A stretch of DNA of 30,073 nt, taken from CAZRHH01 sp964599885. GTDB lineage: Bacteria; Chloroflexota; Dehalococcoidia; DSTF01; JACRBR01. Made by a program: the position numbers and the translations under genes. Under the pieces are notes generated by a model. That model made no database searches. It saw only the letters and a program-made list of their open reading frames with translations, and was not told where the DNA came from. The stretch is taken from the NCBI GenBank assembly GCA_964599885.1, contig CAZRHH010000036.1, positions 1 through 30,073 on the forward strand, written 5' to 3'. Shown in pieces: positions 23,128 to 30,073 of the stretch (the first letter of the stretch is position 1; each line of letters starts with the position of its first letter).

Positions 23128-23543
23128 AGCATCGCCGACCGGGCGTTTCGCCGCGGCATGGTGGTGCTGCGTTGGCTCATCCTCGCGGCCTACTTCGGGT
23201 TGTCGGCGACAGGCGCCCTCGCCACCACCCGGCTGGTGACGACAAGCTGATTGCCGTGGCCGCGGCGCTGCAATCGGTGATGCGCGGCGGGGACGTGGTC
23301 GCGCGCTACGGCGGCGATGAATTCATCGTGCTGGCGCCGGAAACGGGCCGAGAGGACGGGCACCGGCTCGGGGAGCGCCTGCGCGATGCGGCGGCGGGCT
23401 GCTCGGCCAGCATCAGCGTTGGCGTCGCGTTGTTCCCGGATGACGCCGCCGACGCAGACGGACTGATCGCCGCCGGCGATGCCGCGCTCTACCGGGCAAA
23501 GCAGGGCGGCCGCAACTGCGTGCGGGACGCGATCGCGGCGTAG
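23128..23543 (+). pseudogene. Diguanylate cyclase remnant with internal deletion
   Basis: A second, broken copy of the preceding gene. It begins SIADRAFRRGMVVLRWLIL, matching TIADQKFR..LRWLLL of the intact gene, but after the first membrane helix (..ATGALATT) it jumps straight to HPAGDDKLIAVAAAL, the middle of the GGDEF domain. About 590 bp present in the intact copy are missing and the reading frame changes: the first part stops at 23250, while the GGDEF end (VVARYGGDEFIVLAPETG..AALYRAKQGGRNCVRD) is open to 23543 in another frame. The RGGD I-site and GGDEF motif survive, but the N-terminal half of the catalytic domain with the metal-binding FK-x-x-ND region is gone. Expression of an active enzyme is not expected. 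Confidence 0.85.
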
Positions 23544-23602
23544 GTTGGAGCTGCCCCGAAGCGCGCCTGAGTCTCGTTTGTCAATTTGATATGCGGACGC
23601 AA

Positions 23603-23621
23603 CCTGACGTTCATCGTCAGG
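23603..23621. terminator. Small perfect hairpin after the cyclase remnant
   Basis: CCTGACG, loop TTCAT, CGTCAGG, a 7-bp stem 60 bp past the remnant's stop. No U-tract follows. It could be a weak terminator or a regulatory hairpin in the leader of the small frame at 23699. Confidence 0.35.
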
Positions 23622-23698
23622 AAATACGCGCGTCACGGCGGCTGTGGATACTGTCACTACCAGACAGGTCCCGCCACACCACCCACAAGGAGACCCCG

Positions 23699-23848
23699 AT
23701 GATGGCCGCCAAGCCACCGATGAAGCTGACCGACGCTCGTACCCAGAGCCGCAGCACGGATTCAGCAGAGCGCCGCTACCCAGTGCAAGTCAGAGCGACG
23801 TTCGTGCGGCTGCCCCGCACGACTCAGGCATCAGTGTCGGTCGCGTGA
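23699..23848 (+). CDS. Possible 49-residue basic protein, unknown
   Basis: Begins MMAAKPPMKLTDARTQSRST and ends RLPRTTQASVSVA. The main support is AAGGAGA five bases before the tandem ATG codons, one of the best ribosome binding sites in the window. The product is short, basic and hydrophilic with no motif. A strong hairpin follows at 23927. The remainder of 23544-24049 shows no other gene. Confidence 0.35.
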   Translation: MMAAKPPMKLTDARTQSRSTDSAERRYPVQVRATFVRLPRTTQASVSVA

Positions 23849-23926
23849 ACGTGACCGGGCGTCGGGGCTGAATAGCCTGCGCCTCTGGGGCATACGGTTG
23901 GGGACTAGATCGGAGCAAGATGCGAA

Positions 23927-23951
23927 CGAAGGCCGGTGTGACCGGCCTTCG
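23927..23951. terminator. Strong hairpin, GAAGGCCGG family
   Basis: Perfect 10-bp stem CGAAGGCCGG, loop TGTGA, CCGGCCTTCG. It separates the small frame at 23699 from the Cys-rich gene. There is no U-tract. The stem core GAAGGCCGG is shared with 11905-11929, so this may also be a dispersed palindrome. Confidence 0.5.
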
Positions 23952-24037
23952 CGCTATCCGCCGGAATCGCTGGCATTGCAAGCACGTTGATACGCCGCAG
24001 CGCCGCGGCGCGCCGCGGCAGGTGCCGTCTCGAGACA

Positions 24038-24049
24038 TAGACTCGACGC
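24038..24049 (+). promoter_or_regulatory. -10 box for a leaderless Cys-rich gene
   Basis: TAGACT followed by six bases and the ATG at 24050. No Shine-Dalgarno sequence is present. Same geometry as 7298-7309. Confidence 0.4.
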
Positions 24050-24316
24050 ATGAACGAACAACCAAAGCGCGCCCTCACCGACCAGCCCGGACACCCCGAC
24101 CCGACGCCTGACCGGGCCGGCATGAACCCCGCCGACCGTGATCCCATCGAGCGCTGCCCCACCTGTGGCATGCCGCGCGACGAGTGGCCGGACGACACCG
24201 GCGGCGGCTACGAGATGGGCGATACGATGCACTGCTGCAAGGGTTGCGCGACGGCCACCGGCTGCACCTGCTCCAAACGCTACACGAGCGATCCGGATGG
24301 TGTCCGCAGCGAGTGA
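24050..24316 (+). CDS. Small Cys-rich, probably zinc-binding protein
   Basis: 88 residues. The first 33 are Pro/Asp-rich and likely disordered. The rest has seven cysteines in CPTCGMP, MHCCKGCATATGCTCSK, with one His: CxxC, HCCxxC and CxC groups that could bind one or two zinc ions. The pattern DxxGGGYEMGDTMHCCKGCA is distinctive and reads like a conserved family, but I cannot name it. Candidates are a zinc ribbon or a metallothionein-like metal carrier. Monocistronic, 139 bp before the ABC1 kinase gene. Confidence 0.6.
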   Translation: MNEQPKRALTDQPGHPDPTPDRAGMNPADRDPIERCPTCGMPRDEWPDDTGGGYEMGDTMHCCKGCATATGCTCSKRYTSDPDGVRSE

Positions 24317-24455
24317 TGGCTCGACGGCTGGTAACCAGGACCCGGGAACGAAGACACACGGCGCGGCGCGAACTTACCCAAACCCAATCCCTAGTGCCCA
24401 GACCGCTGGCTTAGTACCATAAAGTACTGAACCACATTCATTCTGAGGACGCCTC

Positions 24456-25901
24456 ATGACACAGCAGCGACCCACACCCGCCGCGTACGGCGAGCGAAAG
24501 CGTTCGCGCCCGCCGCGCAGCCGCGCCCGCCGCTTCACCAACGTCGGCCGCATGCTCGCGCGCGTGTTCGCCGGATATAAGGTGATCAGCTTCCGCGAGA
24601 AACGTAAGGGCGCCGCATGGGGCGAGCCGCGGCGCGAGCGGCACCACTGGTGGGCAGCCAACAAGTTCTACGAGACAGCGCTCCGCAACCAGGGACTGCT
24701 GATCAAGACCGGGCAGTTCCTCGGCACGCGTCCCGACGTGCTGCCCGAGGCGTACACGGAAGTGCTGTCGCGGCTCCAGGATGAGGTGCCGCCGGAGCCG
24801 TTTCACGTCATCAAGGCGCATATCGAGCGCGAGTTGGGCCGTCCGCTCGAAGAAATGTTCATCGAGTTCGCGGAAGAGCCAGTTGCCTCGGCGTCGCTGG
24901 CGCAGGTACACCGCGCCGTGCTGAAGGACGGACGCGTCTGCGCCGTGAAGGCGCAGTACCCGGGCATCGAACGCATCATCGACATCGACCTGCGCAACCT
25001 GACGTTCTTCATCGGTGTGCTGAACCGGCTCGATCGCTCGATGGACTACCGGTTCGTCGCCGAGGAGATGCGGAAGAACATCCCGCTCGAGCTGGACTTC
25101 ATCAACGAGGGTCACAATGCCGAGCGTGTCGCCGCCGACTTTAAGGACGTCGAGGACGTGGTGGTGCCGGACATCTACTGGGAGTACTCCAGCCGCCGCG
25201 TGCTGACGATGGAGTACATCGACGGTGTCAAGGTGACCGACGCCGAAGGTCTCGCGCGCATGGGCGTCGACCCGGCGGACGTGGCGAAGATCCTCGTCTT
25301 CGCGTTCGCGGAGATGATCGTCAATCATGGCTTCTTCCACGCGGATCCCCACCCGGGCAACCTGATGGTGCTGCCCGGTCCGAAGCTTGTGCTGATCGAC
25401 TTCGGCCAGGCGAAGCTGCTGCCACCGGCGTTTCAGGAAGTGCTCATCCGCTTCACCCGTTCGCTGCTGTCGGACAACAACGTGTTGATGGGGCAGGCGT
25501 TTCGCGACCTCGGCTTCCGCACCAAGAGGGACGACGCCGAAGGCTACGAGCAACTCGGCGATGCGTATGTCGGGCGCGTCGCGAAGCAGATGCACGCGTC
25601 CGGCGCCGGCTGGGCCGAGGGCGAGGTCTTCCAGGAATCGTACGAAGACGTGACGAAGGTGCTGCGCAACAATCCGCTGACCGCCGTGCCGCCCGAGCTG
25701 CTGCTCGTCGGCCGCGTATTCGGGCTGCTGAACGGCCTGAGTATGACGCTGAACGCGAAGACGAACATGCTGGTGGCGTTTGCGCAGCTCGCCGATGCGC
25801 TGGAAACGGCGAAGGAGCACCCGGAGCCCGCCGTCGCCCGCGCGAACGGCAACGGCAACGGCTCGGCTGAGACGACAACCCGGCGGCTGCTCGAGGCGTA
25901 G
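24456..25901 (+). CDS. ABC1/AarF/UbiB family atypical kinase
   Basis: A 481-residue atypical protein-kinase-like ATPase; relatives act in ubiquinone or other isoprenoid-lipid metabolism and in membrane lipid homeostasis. Signature parts: LLIKTGQFLGTRPDVLP with the KxGQ motif (84-87), the Ala-rich loop VASASLAQVHRAVL (143-156) replacing the glycine-rich loop, VKAQYPG with Lys165, ELDFINEGHNAER, GFFHADPHPGNLMVL (catalytic HADPHPGN, 295-302) and LIDFGQAK (DFG, 315-317). No C-terminal membrane anchor is evident, unlike UbiB. GAGGAC lies before the ATG. Quinone genes are not nearby, so the substrate is open. A palindromic repeat follows. Confidence 0.92.
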   Translation: MTQQRPTPAAYGERKRSRPPRSRARRFTNVGRMLARVFAGYKVISFREKRKGAAWGEPRRERHHWWAANKFYETALRNQGLLIKTGQFLGTRPDVLPEAYTEVLSRLQDEVPPEPFHVIKAHIERELGRPLEEMFIEFAEEPVASASLAQVHRAVLKDGRVCAVKAQYPGIERIIDIDLRNLTFFIGVLNRLDRSMDYRFVAEEMRKNIPLELDFINEGHNAERVAADFKDVEDVVVPDIYWEYSSRRVLTMEYIDGVKVTDAEGLARMGVDPADVAKILVFAFAEMIVNHGFFHADPHPGNLMVLPGPKLVLIDFGQAKLLPPAFQEVLIRFTRSLLSDNNVLMGQAFRDLGFRTKRDDAEGYEQLGDAYVGRVAKQMHASGAGWAEGEVFQESYEDVTKVLRNNPLTAVPPELLLVGRVFGLLNGLSMTLNAKTNMLVAFAQLADALETAKEHPEPAVARANGNGNGSAETTTRRLLEA

Positions 25902-25924
25902 ACGTAAAACCGACGGTCGGGCGC

Positions 25925-25961
25925 GCGATACCGGGGCGCACACATGGGTGCGCCCCTACCG
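25925..25961. repeat. Palindromic repeat, GGGGCGCAC/GTGCGCCCC, copy 2
   Basis: 36 of 37 bases identical to 20007-20043, same orientation, stem perfect, one loop change (G to A). It lies 23 bp past the ABC1 kinase stop and may act as its terminator. Confidence 0.85.
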
Positions 25962-26056
25962 GCGTGCTGAAAACGTAGCGTCCGATTGAACCTCATTGAT
26001 CGCGCCACCGCACGCCCGTATGCTCTCCCTACCGAACGCAGGATGGGAGTTTGTCC

Positions 26057-27280
26057 ATGCCAGAACGCGCGCTTGAGGGCGTGCGCGTCGTCGATATCTC
26101 GCAGGGTATCGCCGGCCCGTACGCGACGAAGCTGCTCGCCGATTCCGGCGCCAGCGTCACGAAAGTCGAACCGCCGGGCGGCGATTATTCGCGCCGGCTG
26201 GGGCCGTTTCCCAACGACGTGCCCGATCCGGAGCGCTCCGGATTGTACCTTCACCTCAACACCAGCAAGCGTAGCGTGACGCTTGACGTTTCGGTGACGT
26301 CGGGGCAGGTCGTGCTGAAGAAGATGCTTGCGAACGCCGACGTGTTCGTCTGCGGCGAGCGTACGTCAACGCTCGCGTCGTGGGGTCTCACATACGACGA
26401 TCTGAAGGACGAGTTTCCGGAGCTGATCGTCGCGCAAGTGTCGCCGTTCGGCGCCGACGGCCCGTATTCCGATTACGACGGCAACAGCCTGACGGCGATG
26501 GCGATGAGTACGCTGATGTACAACACGGGCGAGCCCGACCGCGAGCCGCTGACGACCGGCGGCGAGCCCGGCGAATACCTGGGCGGCGTGCAGCTCTGGC
26601 TCGGCATCCTCGCCGCGCTGACGAACCGCGAGCGCGCGGGCGGCGGCGATCACGTCGATGTGTCGATGGCCGACAGCGTCGCCGCAGCGGACGAGTACAA
26701 CGCGGCGATGTACGGCTTCGGCGGCGCGATCCGCCGTCGCTATTACTCGCGGCACATCTTTGGCTATCCCAACGACATCGTCGCCTGCGCGGACGGCTAT
26801 CTCGTGATGATTCCCGGCGCCAGCGGTTTTCCTTCGCCGCTTGCCCCCGGCGTGATCTCGCCGATGGCGCTGCTGCTCGAAGACGTGGAACTCAACACGC
26901 ACGAGCTGTTCACGAAGGCGGGCGAGCGGATGCTGCGCTGGCAAGAGTGGGACGCCCTGATGGAGCCGTACATGTCCACGCATACGACGCTTGAAATCGT
27001 CATGACGGCACAGGCGCTGCGCATGCCATTTGCCTACGTCCCCGATGCCGCGGCGCTGCTCGGCGACGAGCATCTCGCCGAGCGCGGCTTTTTCCAGAAG
27101 ATGAAGCACCCAGCGGCGGGCAACGTCACACTGCCCGGCGCGCCGTTCAAAATGTCCGCGACGCCCCTGACGCAAACACCGGCGCCCGCGCGCGGCGACG
27201 CGAACGTAGCCGTCCTCGTCGACGAACTCGGCTACGAGAAGGGCGACCTCACGATTCTCAGCGATCGGGGGGTGCTATGA
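26057..27280 (+). CDS. CoA-transferase family III (CaiB/BaiF)
   Basis: 407 residues. Family III enzymes move CoA between carboxylic acids through a covalent aspartyl-CoA step. N-terminal LEGVRVVDISQGIAGPYATK and LLADSGASVTKVEPPGGD are characteristic. The probable catalytic Asp is in VDVSMADSVAAADEYN, aligned with the family motif v-D-v-s-m-x-D-a. GGGAG lies seven bases before ATG 26057 (a TTG six bases upstream is the alternative). A TATGCT box is upstream. It overlaps the next CoA-transferase by ATGA. Substrate unknown; the pair could form a heterodimer or act in a degradation pathway. Confidence 0.9.
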   Translation: MPERALEGVRVVDISQGIAGPYATKLLADSGASVTKVEPPGGDYSRRLGPFPNDVPDPERSGLYLHLNTSKRSVTLDVSVTSGQVVLKKMLANADVFVCGERTSTLASWGLTYDDLKDEFPELIVAQVSPFGADGPYSDYDGNSLTAMAMSTLMYNTGEPDREPLTTGGEPGEYLGGVQLWLGILAALTNRERAGGGDHVDVSMADSVAAADEYNAAMYGFGGAIRRRYYSRHIFGYPNDIVACADGYLVMIPGASGFPSPLAPGVISPMALLLEDVELNTHELFTKAGERMLRWQEWDALMEPYMSTHTTLEIVMTAQALRMPFAYVPDAAALLGDEHLAERGFFQKMKHPAAGNVTLPGAPFKMSATPLTQTPAPARGDANVAVLVDELGYEKGDLTILSDRGVL

Positions 27281-28650
27281 GCGCCACGACCGACAACGGG
27301 AGAACCCGCCCGCTCGAGGGCGTGCGCGTCGTTGACCTGTCGCACGTCTTCGCGGGCCCGACCTGTACGCGCATCCTCGCCGACCTCGGCGCCGACGTGA
27401 TCCGCTTCGAATCGCCGACGCGCCTCGATGTCACGCGAAACCTGATCCTCACCGAGAACGACGGCCAGGATCACCCCTGGCACCGCGCGTCGTACTTCGT
27501 CATCCGCAACGTCAACAAGCGCGAAGTGATGCTCGATCTCGCCAAGCCCGAAGGTCTGGAGATCGTGAAGAAGCTGATCGCCGGCGCCGATGTCGTCGCC
27601 GAAAGCTTCACCCCGCGTGTCATGAGCAACTTCGGCCTGAGCTACGACGACCTGAAGAAGATCAAGCCGGACATCATCATGATCTCGCTCTCCGGCTACG
27701 GCCAGAACGGCTCGATGCGGGACTTCGGGGCATATGGCATGGGGCTGGAGCCGGCGTCGGGCATCTCGTCGATCACCGGATACGCGGGCGGGCCGCCGAT
27801 GCGCTCTGGCCTGTCGTTCACCGATCCGTACTCGGGCTTTGTGGGCGCCGGCGCGGTGCTGACAGCGCTGCACTATCGCCGCCGCACCGGCAAGGGCCAG
27901 TACATCGATCTGTCAGAGCAGGAAGCGGCGATGCCGATCATGGGCAGCGCGATCCTCGAACAGCAGATGACGGGCCGGCTCAAGGAGCGGATCGGCGACC
28001 GTAGCGAGTACGCCGCGCCGCAAGGGTGTTATCGTTGCGCGGGCGACGATCGCTGGGCAGTCATTTCGTGCGGCAACGACGACGAGTTCGAGCGTCTCGC
28101 ACACATTACGGGCAACGACGCGTGGCTGCAGGACGAGCGCTTCAACACGCTGCTCGCGCGCCACGAACACCACGACGCGCTCGACGCGGCGATCACGGAA
28201 TGGACATCGCAGCGTGACCACTACGAGGTGATGCACACCTTGCAGGCTGCCGGCGTCAAGGCGGCAGCCGTGCTGGACGGCCGCGACGCGCTGCTCGATC
28301 CGCATTTCGCTGCCCGCCAGCGATTCGACATCATCGATCAGCCGCACCTCGGCAAGCGGCCGGTGCAGCGGCACGTCGCGGCGCGCTTTCGGCGCTTCGA
28401 TACCGGCGCCCGCCGCCACGCGCCGACGCTCGGCGAGCACAATGAAGAGGTGCTGACGGAACTCGGGTACACGCCGGAGCAGATCGCGCAGATGAGCGAG
28501 AGCGGCATCATCGGTGACAAGCCGGCGATGCCGATTCCCGGCTCGCTGATCTCGATGGCGCTGAAGCTGCCGTTCGACCGCTACGTCGAAGCCGGCATTC
28601 TCCAGCGCGTCGACCAGGACTACCGCGAGCAGCTCGGCATCGCGGAATGA
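27277..28650 (+). CDS. CoA-transferase family III (CaiB/BaiF), second
   Basis: 457 residues, paralogous to the preceding gene and translationally coupled to it (ATGA). LEGVRVVDLSHVFAGPTCTR, ILADLGADVIRFESP, ISLSGYGQNGSMRDF and YIDLSEQEAAMPIMGSAILE are family landmarks. At the place of the catalytic Asp it appears to have Glu (SEQEAA against SMADSV in its neighbour), a substitution seen in part of the family. The C-terminus is about 50 residues longer than in its neighbour. It also overlaps the following GNAT gene by four bases, so three genes form one operon. Confidence 0.9.
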   Translation: MSATTDNGRTRPLEGVRVVDLSHVFAGPTCTRILADLGADVIRFESPTRLDVTRNLILTENDGQDHPWHRASYFVIRNVNKREVMLDLAKPEGLEIVKKLIAGADVVAESFTPRVMSNFGLSYDDLKKIKPDIIMISLSGYGQNGSMRDFGAYGMGLEPASGISSITGYAGGPPMRSGLSFTDPYSGFVGAGAVLTALHYRRRTGKGQYIDLSEQEAAMPIMGSAILEQQMTGRLKERIGDRSEYAAPQGCYRCAGDDRWAVISCGNDDEFERLAHITGNDAWLQDERFNTLLARHEHHDALDAAITEWTSQRDHYEVMHTLQAAGVKAAAVLDGRDALLDPHFAARQRFDIIDQPHLGKRPVQRHVAARFRRFDTGARRHAPTLGEHNEEVLTELGYTPEQIAQMSESGIIGDKPAMPIPGSLISMALKLPFDRYVEAGILQRVDQDYREQLGIAE

Positions 28651-29255
28651 TCGCTCAGCCGAACGACCGGATCGACGTGCAGCCGGTCATTCTGGAGGGC
28701 CAGCACGTTCGGTTGGAGCCGCTTGAAGCGCGGCATCTCGATGGCATCATCGCCGCCGGGGTGGATGAGTCGATCTGGCAATGGCTGCCGGTCATGCCCC
28801 GCACGCACGCGGACTACGAGCACTGGATCGCGCAGGCGTTCGCGCAGCAGGCGGGCGGCACACAACTCCCCTTCGCGACGATCGATCCCGCCACCGGTGA
28901 GGTGATCGGCAGCACGCGATTCCTCGCCATCAGTGCCGCCGATTCGCGCGTCGAGATCGGCTGGACGTGGCTGACGACGCGCGCGCAACGCTCGCCCGTC
29001 AATACGGAGTGCAAGTACCTGCTGCTGCGCCACTGCTTCGAAGATCTTGGCTGCATGCGCGTCGAGCTGAAGACCGACACGCGGAACACGAAGTCGCGCA
29101 ACGCGATCCTGCGTATCGGCGCCACCGAAGAGGGCACGTTCCGGAAGTACCAGCGCACGCAGCACGGCGTCCAGCGCGACACCGTGTGGTACAGCATCCT
29201 CTTCAAAGAGTGGCCAGGCGTGAAACAGCGGCTCAAAGAGATGCTCGCGCGATAG
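28647..29255 (+). CDS. GNAT acetyltransferase, RimJ/RimL-like
   Basis: 202 residues. The N-terminus VILEGQHVRLEPLEARHLDG is the standard RimJ/RimL-type start, followed by IGSTRFLAISAADSRVEIGW and WLTTRAQRSPVNTECKYLLL and the C-terminal RVELKTDTRNTKSRNAILRI, with G-A-x-x-E-G-x-x-R. These enzymes acetylate protein N-termini, amino acids or small amines. In its place at the end of the CoA-transferase operon it may be functionally unrelated. Translationally coupled (ATGA). Confidence 0.88.
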   Translation: MIAQPNDRIDVQPVILEGQHVRLEPLEARHLDGIIAAGVDESIWQWLPVMPRTHADYEHWIAQAFAQQAGGTQLPFATIDPATGEVIGSTRFLAISAADSRVEIGWTWLTTRAQRSPVNTECKYLLLRHCFEDLGCMRVELKTDTRNTKSRNAILRIGATEEGTFRKYQRTQHGVQRDTVWYSILFKEWPGVKQRLKEMLAR

Positions 29256-29289
29256 GCATTCGCGCTCCGACACCGTGACTTTGAACCCT

Positions 29290-29318
29290 GGTAGGGGCCC
29301 CGCTTGCCGGGCCCCGGT
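29290..29318. repeat. Palindrome of the GGTAGGGGC..GCCCCGGT family
   Basis: GGGGCCCCGC, TT, GCCGGGCCCC with one mismatch (29294-29315), flanked by GGTA and GGT. The outer frame GGTAGGGGC..GCCCCGGT equals the reverse complement of the 20007 and 25925 repeats, but the inner stem differs and is still self-complementary. It lies between the converging GNAT and SDR genes and may terminate both. Confidence 0.75.
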
Positions 29319-29336
29319 CGTGCCAACCAAACACCG

Positions 29337-30073
29337 TCAACGCAAACGAACCACATTCGCCGTGACCAGCCGCGCCGCATCCGACGCAAGGTACGCGGTC
29401 ACTTCGGCAACATCCTCCGGCGACGCGACGTGGAAGTGCTCGCTGCTGGACGCGACGAACTCGCGCACGGCGCCGGTTACCCAGCCGGTATCCGTCACCG
29501 GCGGATACACCATGTTCGCGGTGATGCCGTAGTTCGCGAGTTCGAACGCCGCGGACATCGTGTAATTCTCGAGTGCAGCCTTCGCCGCACCGTACGACAC
29601 TTCTTCGGGAAAACCTAACGCGCCACCGGACGTGAGGCCGATGATGCGTCCCCACGTGGCGCCGCGCTCGACGTGACGGCGCGCGAATTCGGCGATTAGC
29701 AACGCGCTGGCACGCGCGTCGATTGCAAACTGCGCGTCGAACGAGGCGGCCGTCACCGGCTGCATCGGACGCCCGAGCCGATCCGTCGTCGGCGGCTTGA
29801 ATGTGTCCTGCCGCCACCCCGTCGCGTTGTTAACCAGAATGTCGACCGGGCCGAATGCGCGCTCCGCTTCGTCGAAGAGCATGGCGGGCGCCGCAGCGTC
29901 CGATAGATCCGCTTCGACCGCCAGCGCCCGGCCGCCCGACGCGCTGATCGCGCCGACGATCGCGCCCGCCGACTGCGCGCGATTCTGGCGATAGCGTTCC
30001 GGCGTCCCGGCGTGCGATGCGTCAGCCGTGCGCAGATACGTCACCAGCACCGCCGCGCCGCCCGCCGCCAGCG
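29337..30073 (-). CDS. SDR-family oxidoreductase, 5'-truncated by window edge
   Basis: NAD(P)-dependent short-chain dehydrogenase. The reading frame is open to the window end with LAAGGAAVLVTYLRT, so the TGxxxGIG cofactor loop lies just outside. Visible are VDILVNNATGWR (NNAG-like), the catalytic Ser in GRIIGLTSGGALGF and Tyr/Lys in SYGAAKAALENYT, then the C-terminal SPEDVAEVTAYLASDAARLV typical of classical SDRs such as FabG-like enzymes. The insertion ..YRQNRAQSAG.. after beta-2 is unusual in length. Substrate unknown. Confidence 0.9.
   Translation of the reverse strand, partial: LAAGGAAVLVTYLRTADASHAGTPERYRQNRAQSAGAIVGAISASGGRALAVEADLSDAAAPAMLFDEAERAFGPVDILVNNATGWRQDTFKPPTTDRLGRPMQPVTAASFDAQFAIDARASALLIAEFARRHVERGATWGRIIGLTSGGALGFPEEVSYGAAKAALENYTMSAAFELANYGITANMVYPPVTDTGWVTGAVREFVASSSEHFHVASPEDVAEVTAYLASDAARLVTANVVRLR

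Noticed and set aside
24438..25943. Minus-strand open frame of about 500 codons opposite the ABC1 kinase gene
   Set aside because: Antisense shadow; the ABC1 kinase motifs are all in the plus frame.

Overview
The window looks like a piece of a GC-rich, mesophilic or soil/water-type bacterial chromosome, most probably Chloroflexota (Dehalococcoidia-like). This is an inference from gene content and style: tandem family III CoA-transferases, tandem PPOX flavin-fold proteins, DinB and PHP/CehA proteins, a lipoprotein signal ending in ..AACGGDDD, several start codons placed directly behind a TANNNT box, and many short intergenic palindromes. No rRNA, tRNA, CRISPR array, transposase or phage gene was seen.

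Layout. 1-2016 (+): 3' part of CTP synthase and a coupled membrane protein. 2222-3349 (-): citrate synthase. 3350-4032: long divergent spacer with a palindromic repeat and an unclassified structured leader. 4033-4449 (+): SpeD. 4587-5663 (+): a beta-propeller lipoprotein. 5669-7192 (-): YqeK and two PPOX proteins. 7310-8761 (+): a PHP metallohydrolase. 8607-9760 (-): an Erm-like rRNA methyltransferase broken by a one-base frameshift. 10038-11039 (-): an alpha/alpha-toroid protein. 11233-11900 (+): a 31-residue membrane peptide and a DinB protein. 11996-17258 (-): the SAM-cycle operon. 17319-21794 (-): a methyltransferase, a thioesterase, YchF and a DUF885 hydrolase. 22022-23543 (+): a diguanylate cyclase and a decayed second copy of it. 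24050-29255 (+): a Cys-rich small protein, an ABC1/UbiB kinase, two CoA-transferases and a GNAT enzyme. 29337-end (-): a partial SDR.

The best-supported system is the SAM-cycle operon. A sigma-A-type promoter (17229-17258), a complete SAM-I riboswitch (17116-17208) and an intrinsic terminator (17075-17107) precede MTA phosphorylase, a GNAT, S-adenosylhomocysteinase and SAM synthetase. These genes recycle the two by-products of SAM use and rebuild SAM, and SpeD (4033) is the SAM-consuming polyamine step that generates MTA. The expected logic is: SAM high, terminator forms, operon off.

The most unusual feature sits inside that operon. Between ahcY and metK lies a four-helix-bundle gene of the 23S rRNA intervening-sequence (IVP/S23) family, flanked by arrays of 7-bp repeats in opposite orientation. 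Two further gene-less elements (7211-7290 and 8790-8893) have the same architecture, inverted arms of roughly 7-bp units, but with different unit sequences. Other repeat families are palindromes with a fixed GGTAGGGGC...GCCCCGGT frame around a changing stem, and CTCTGTG/CTTTGCG-type repeats placed directly behind the stop codons of three neighbouring genes.
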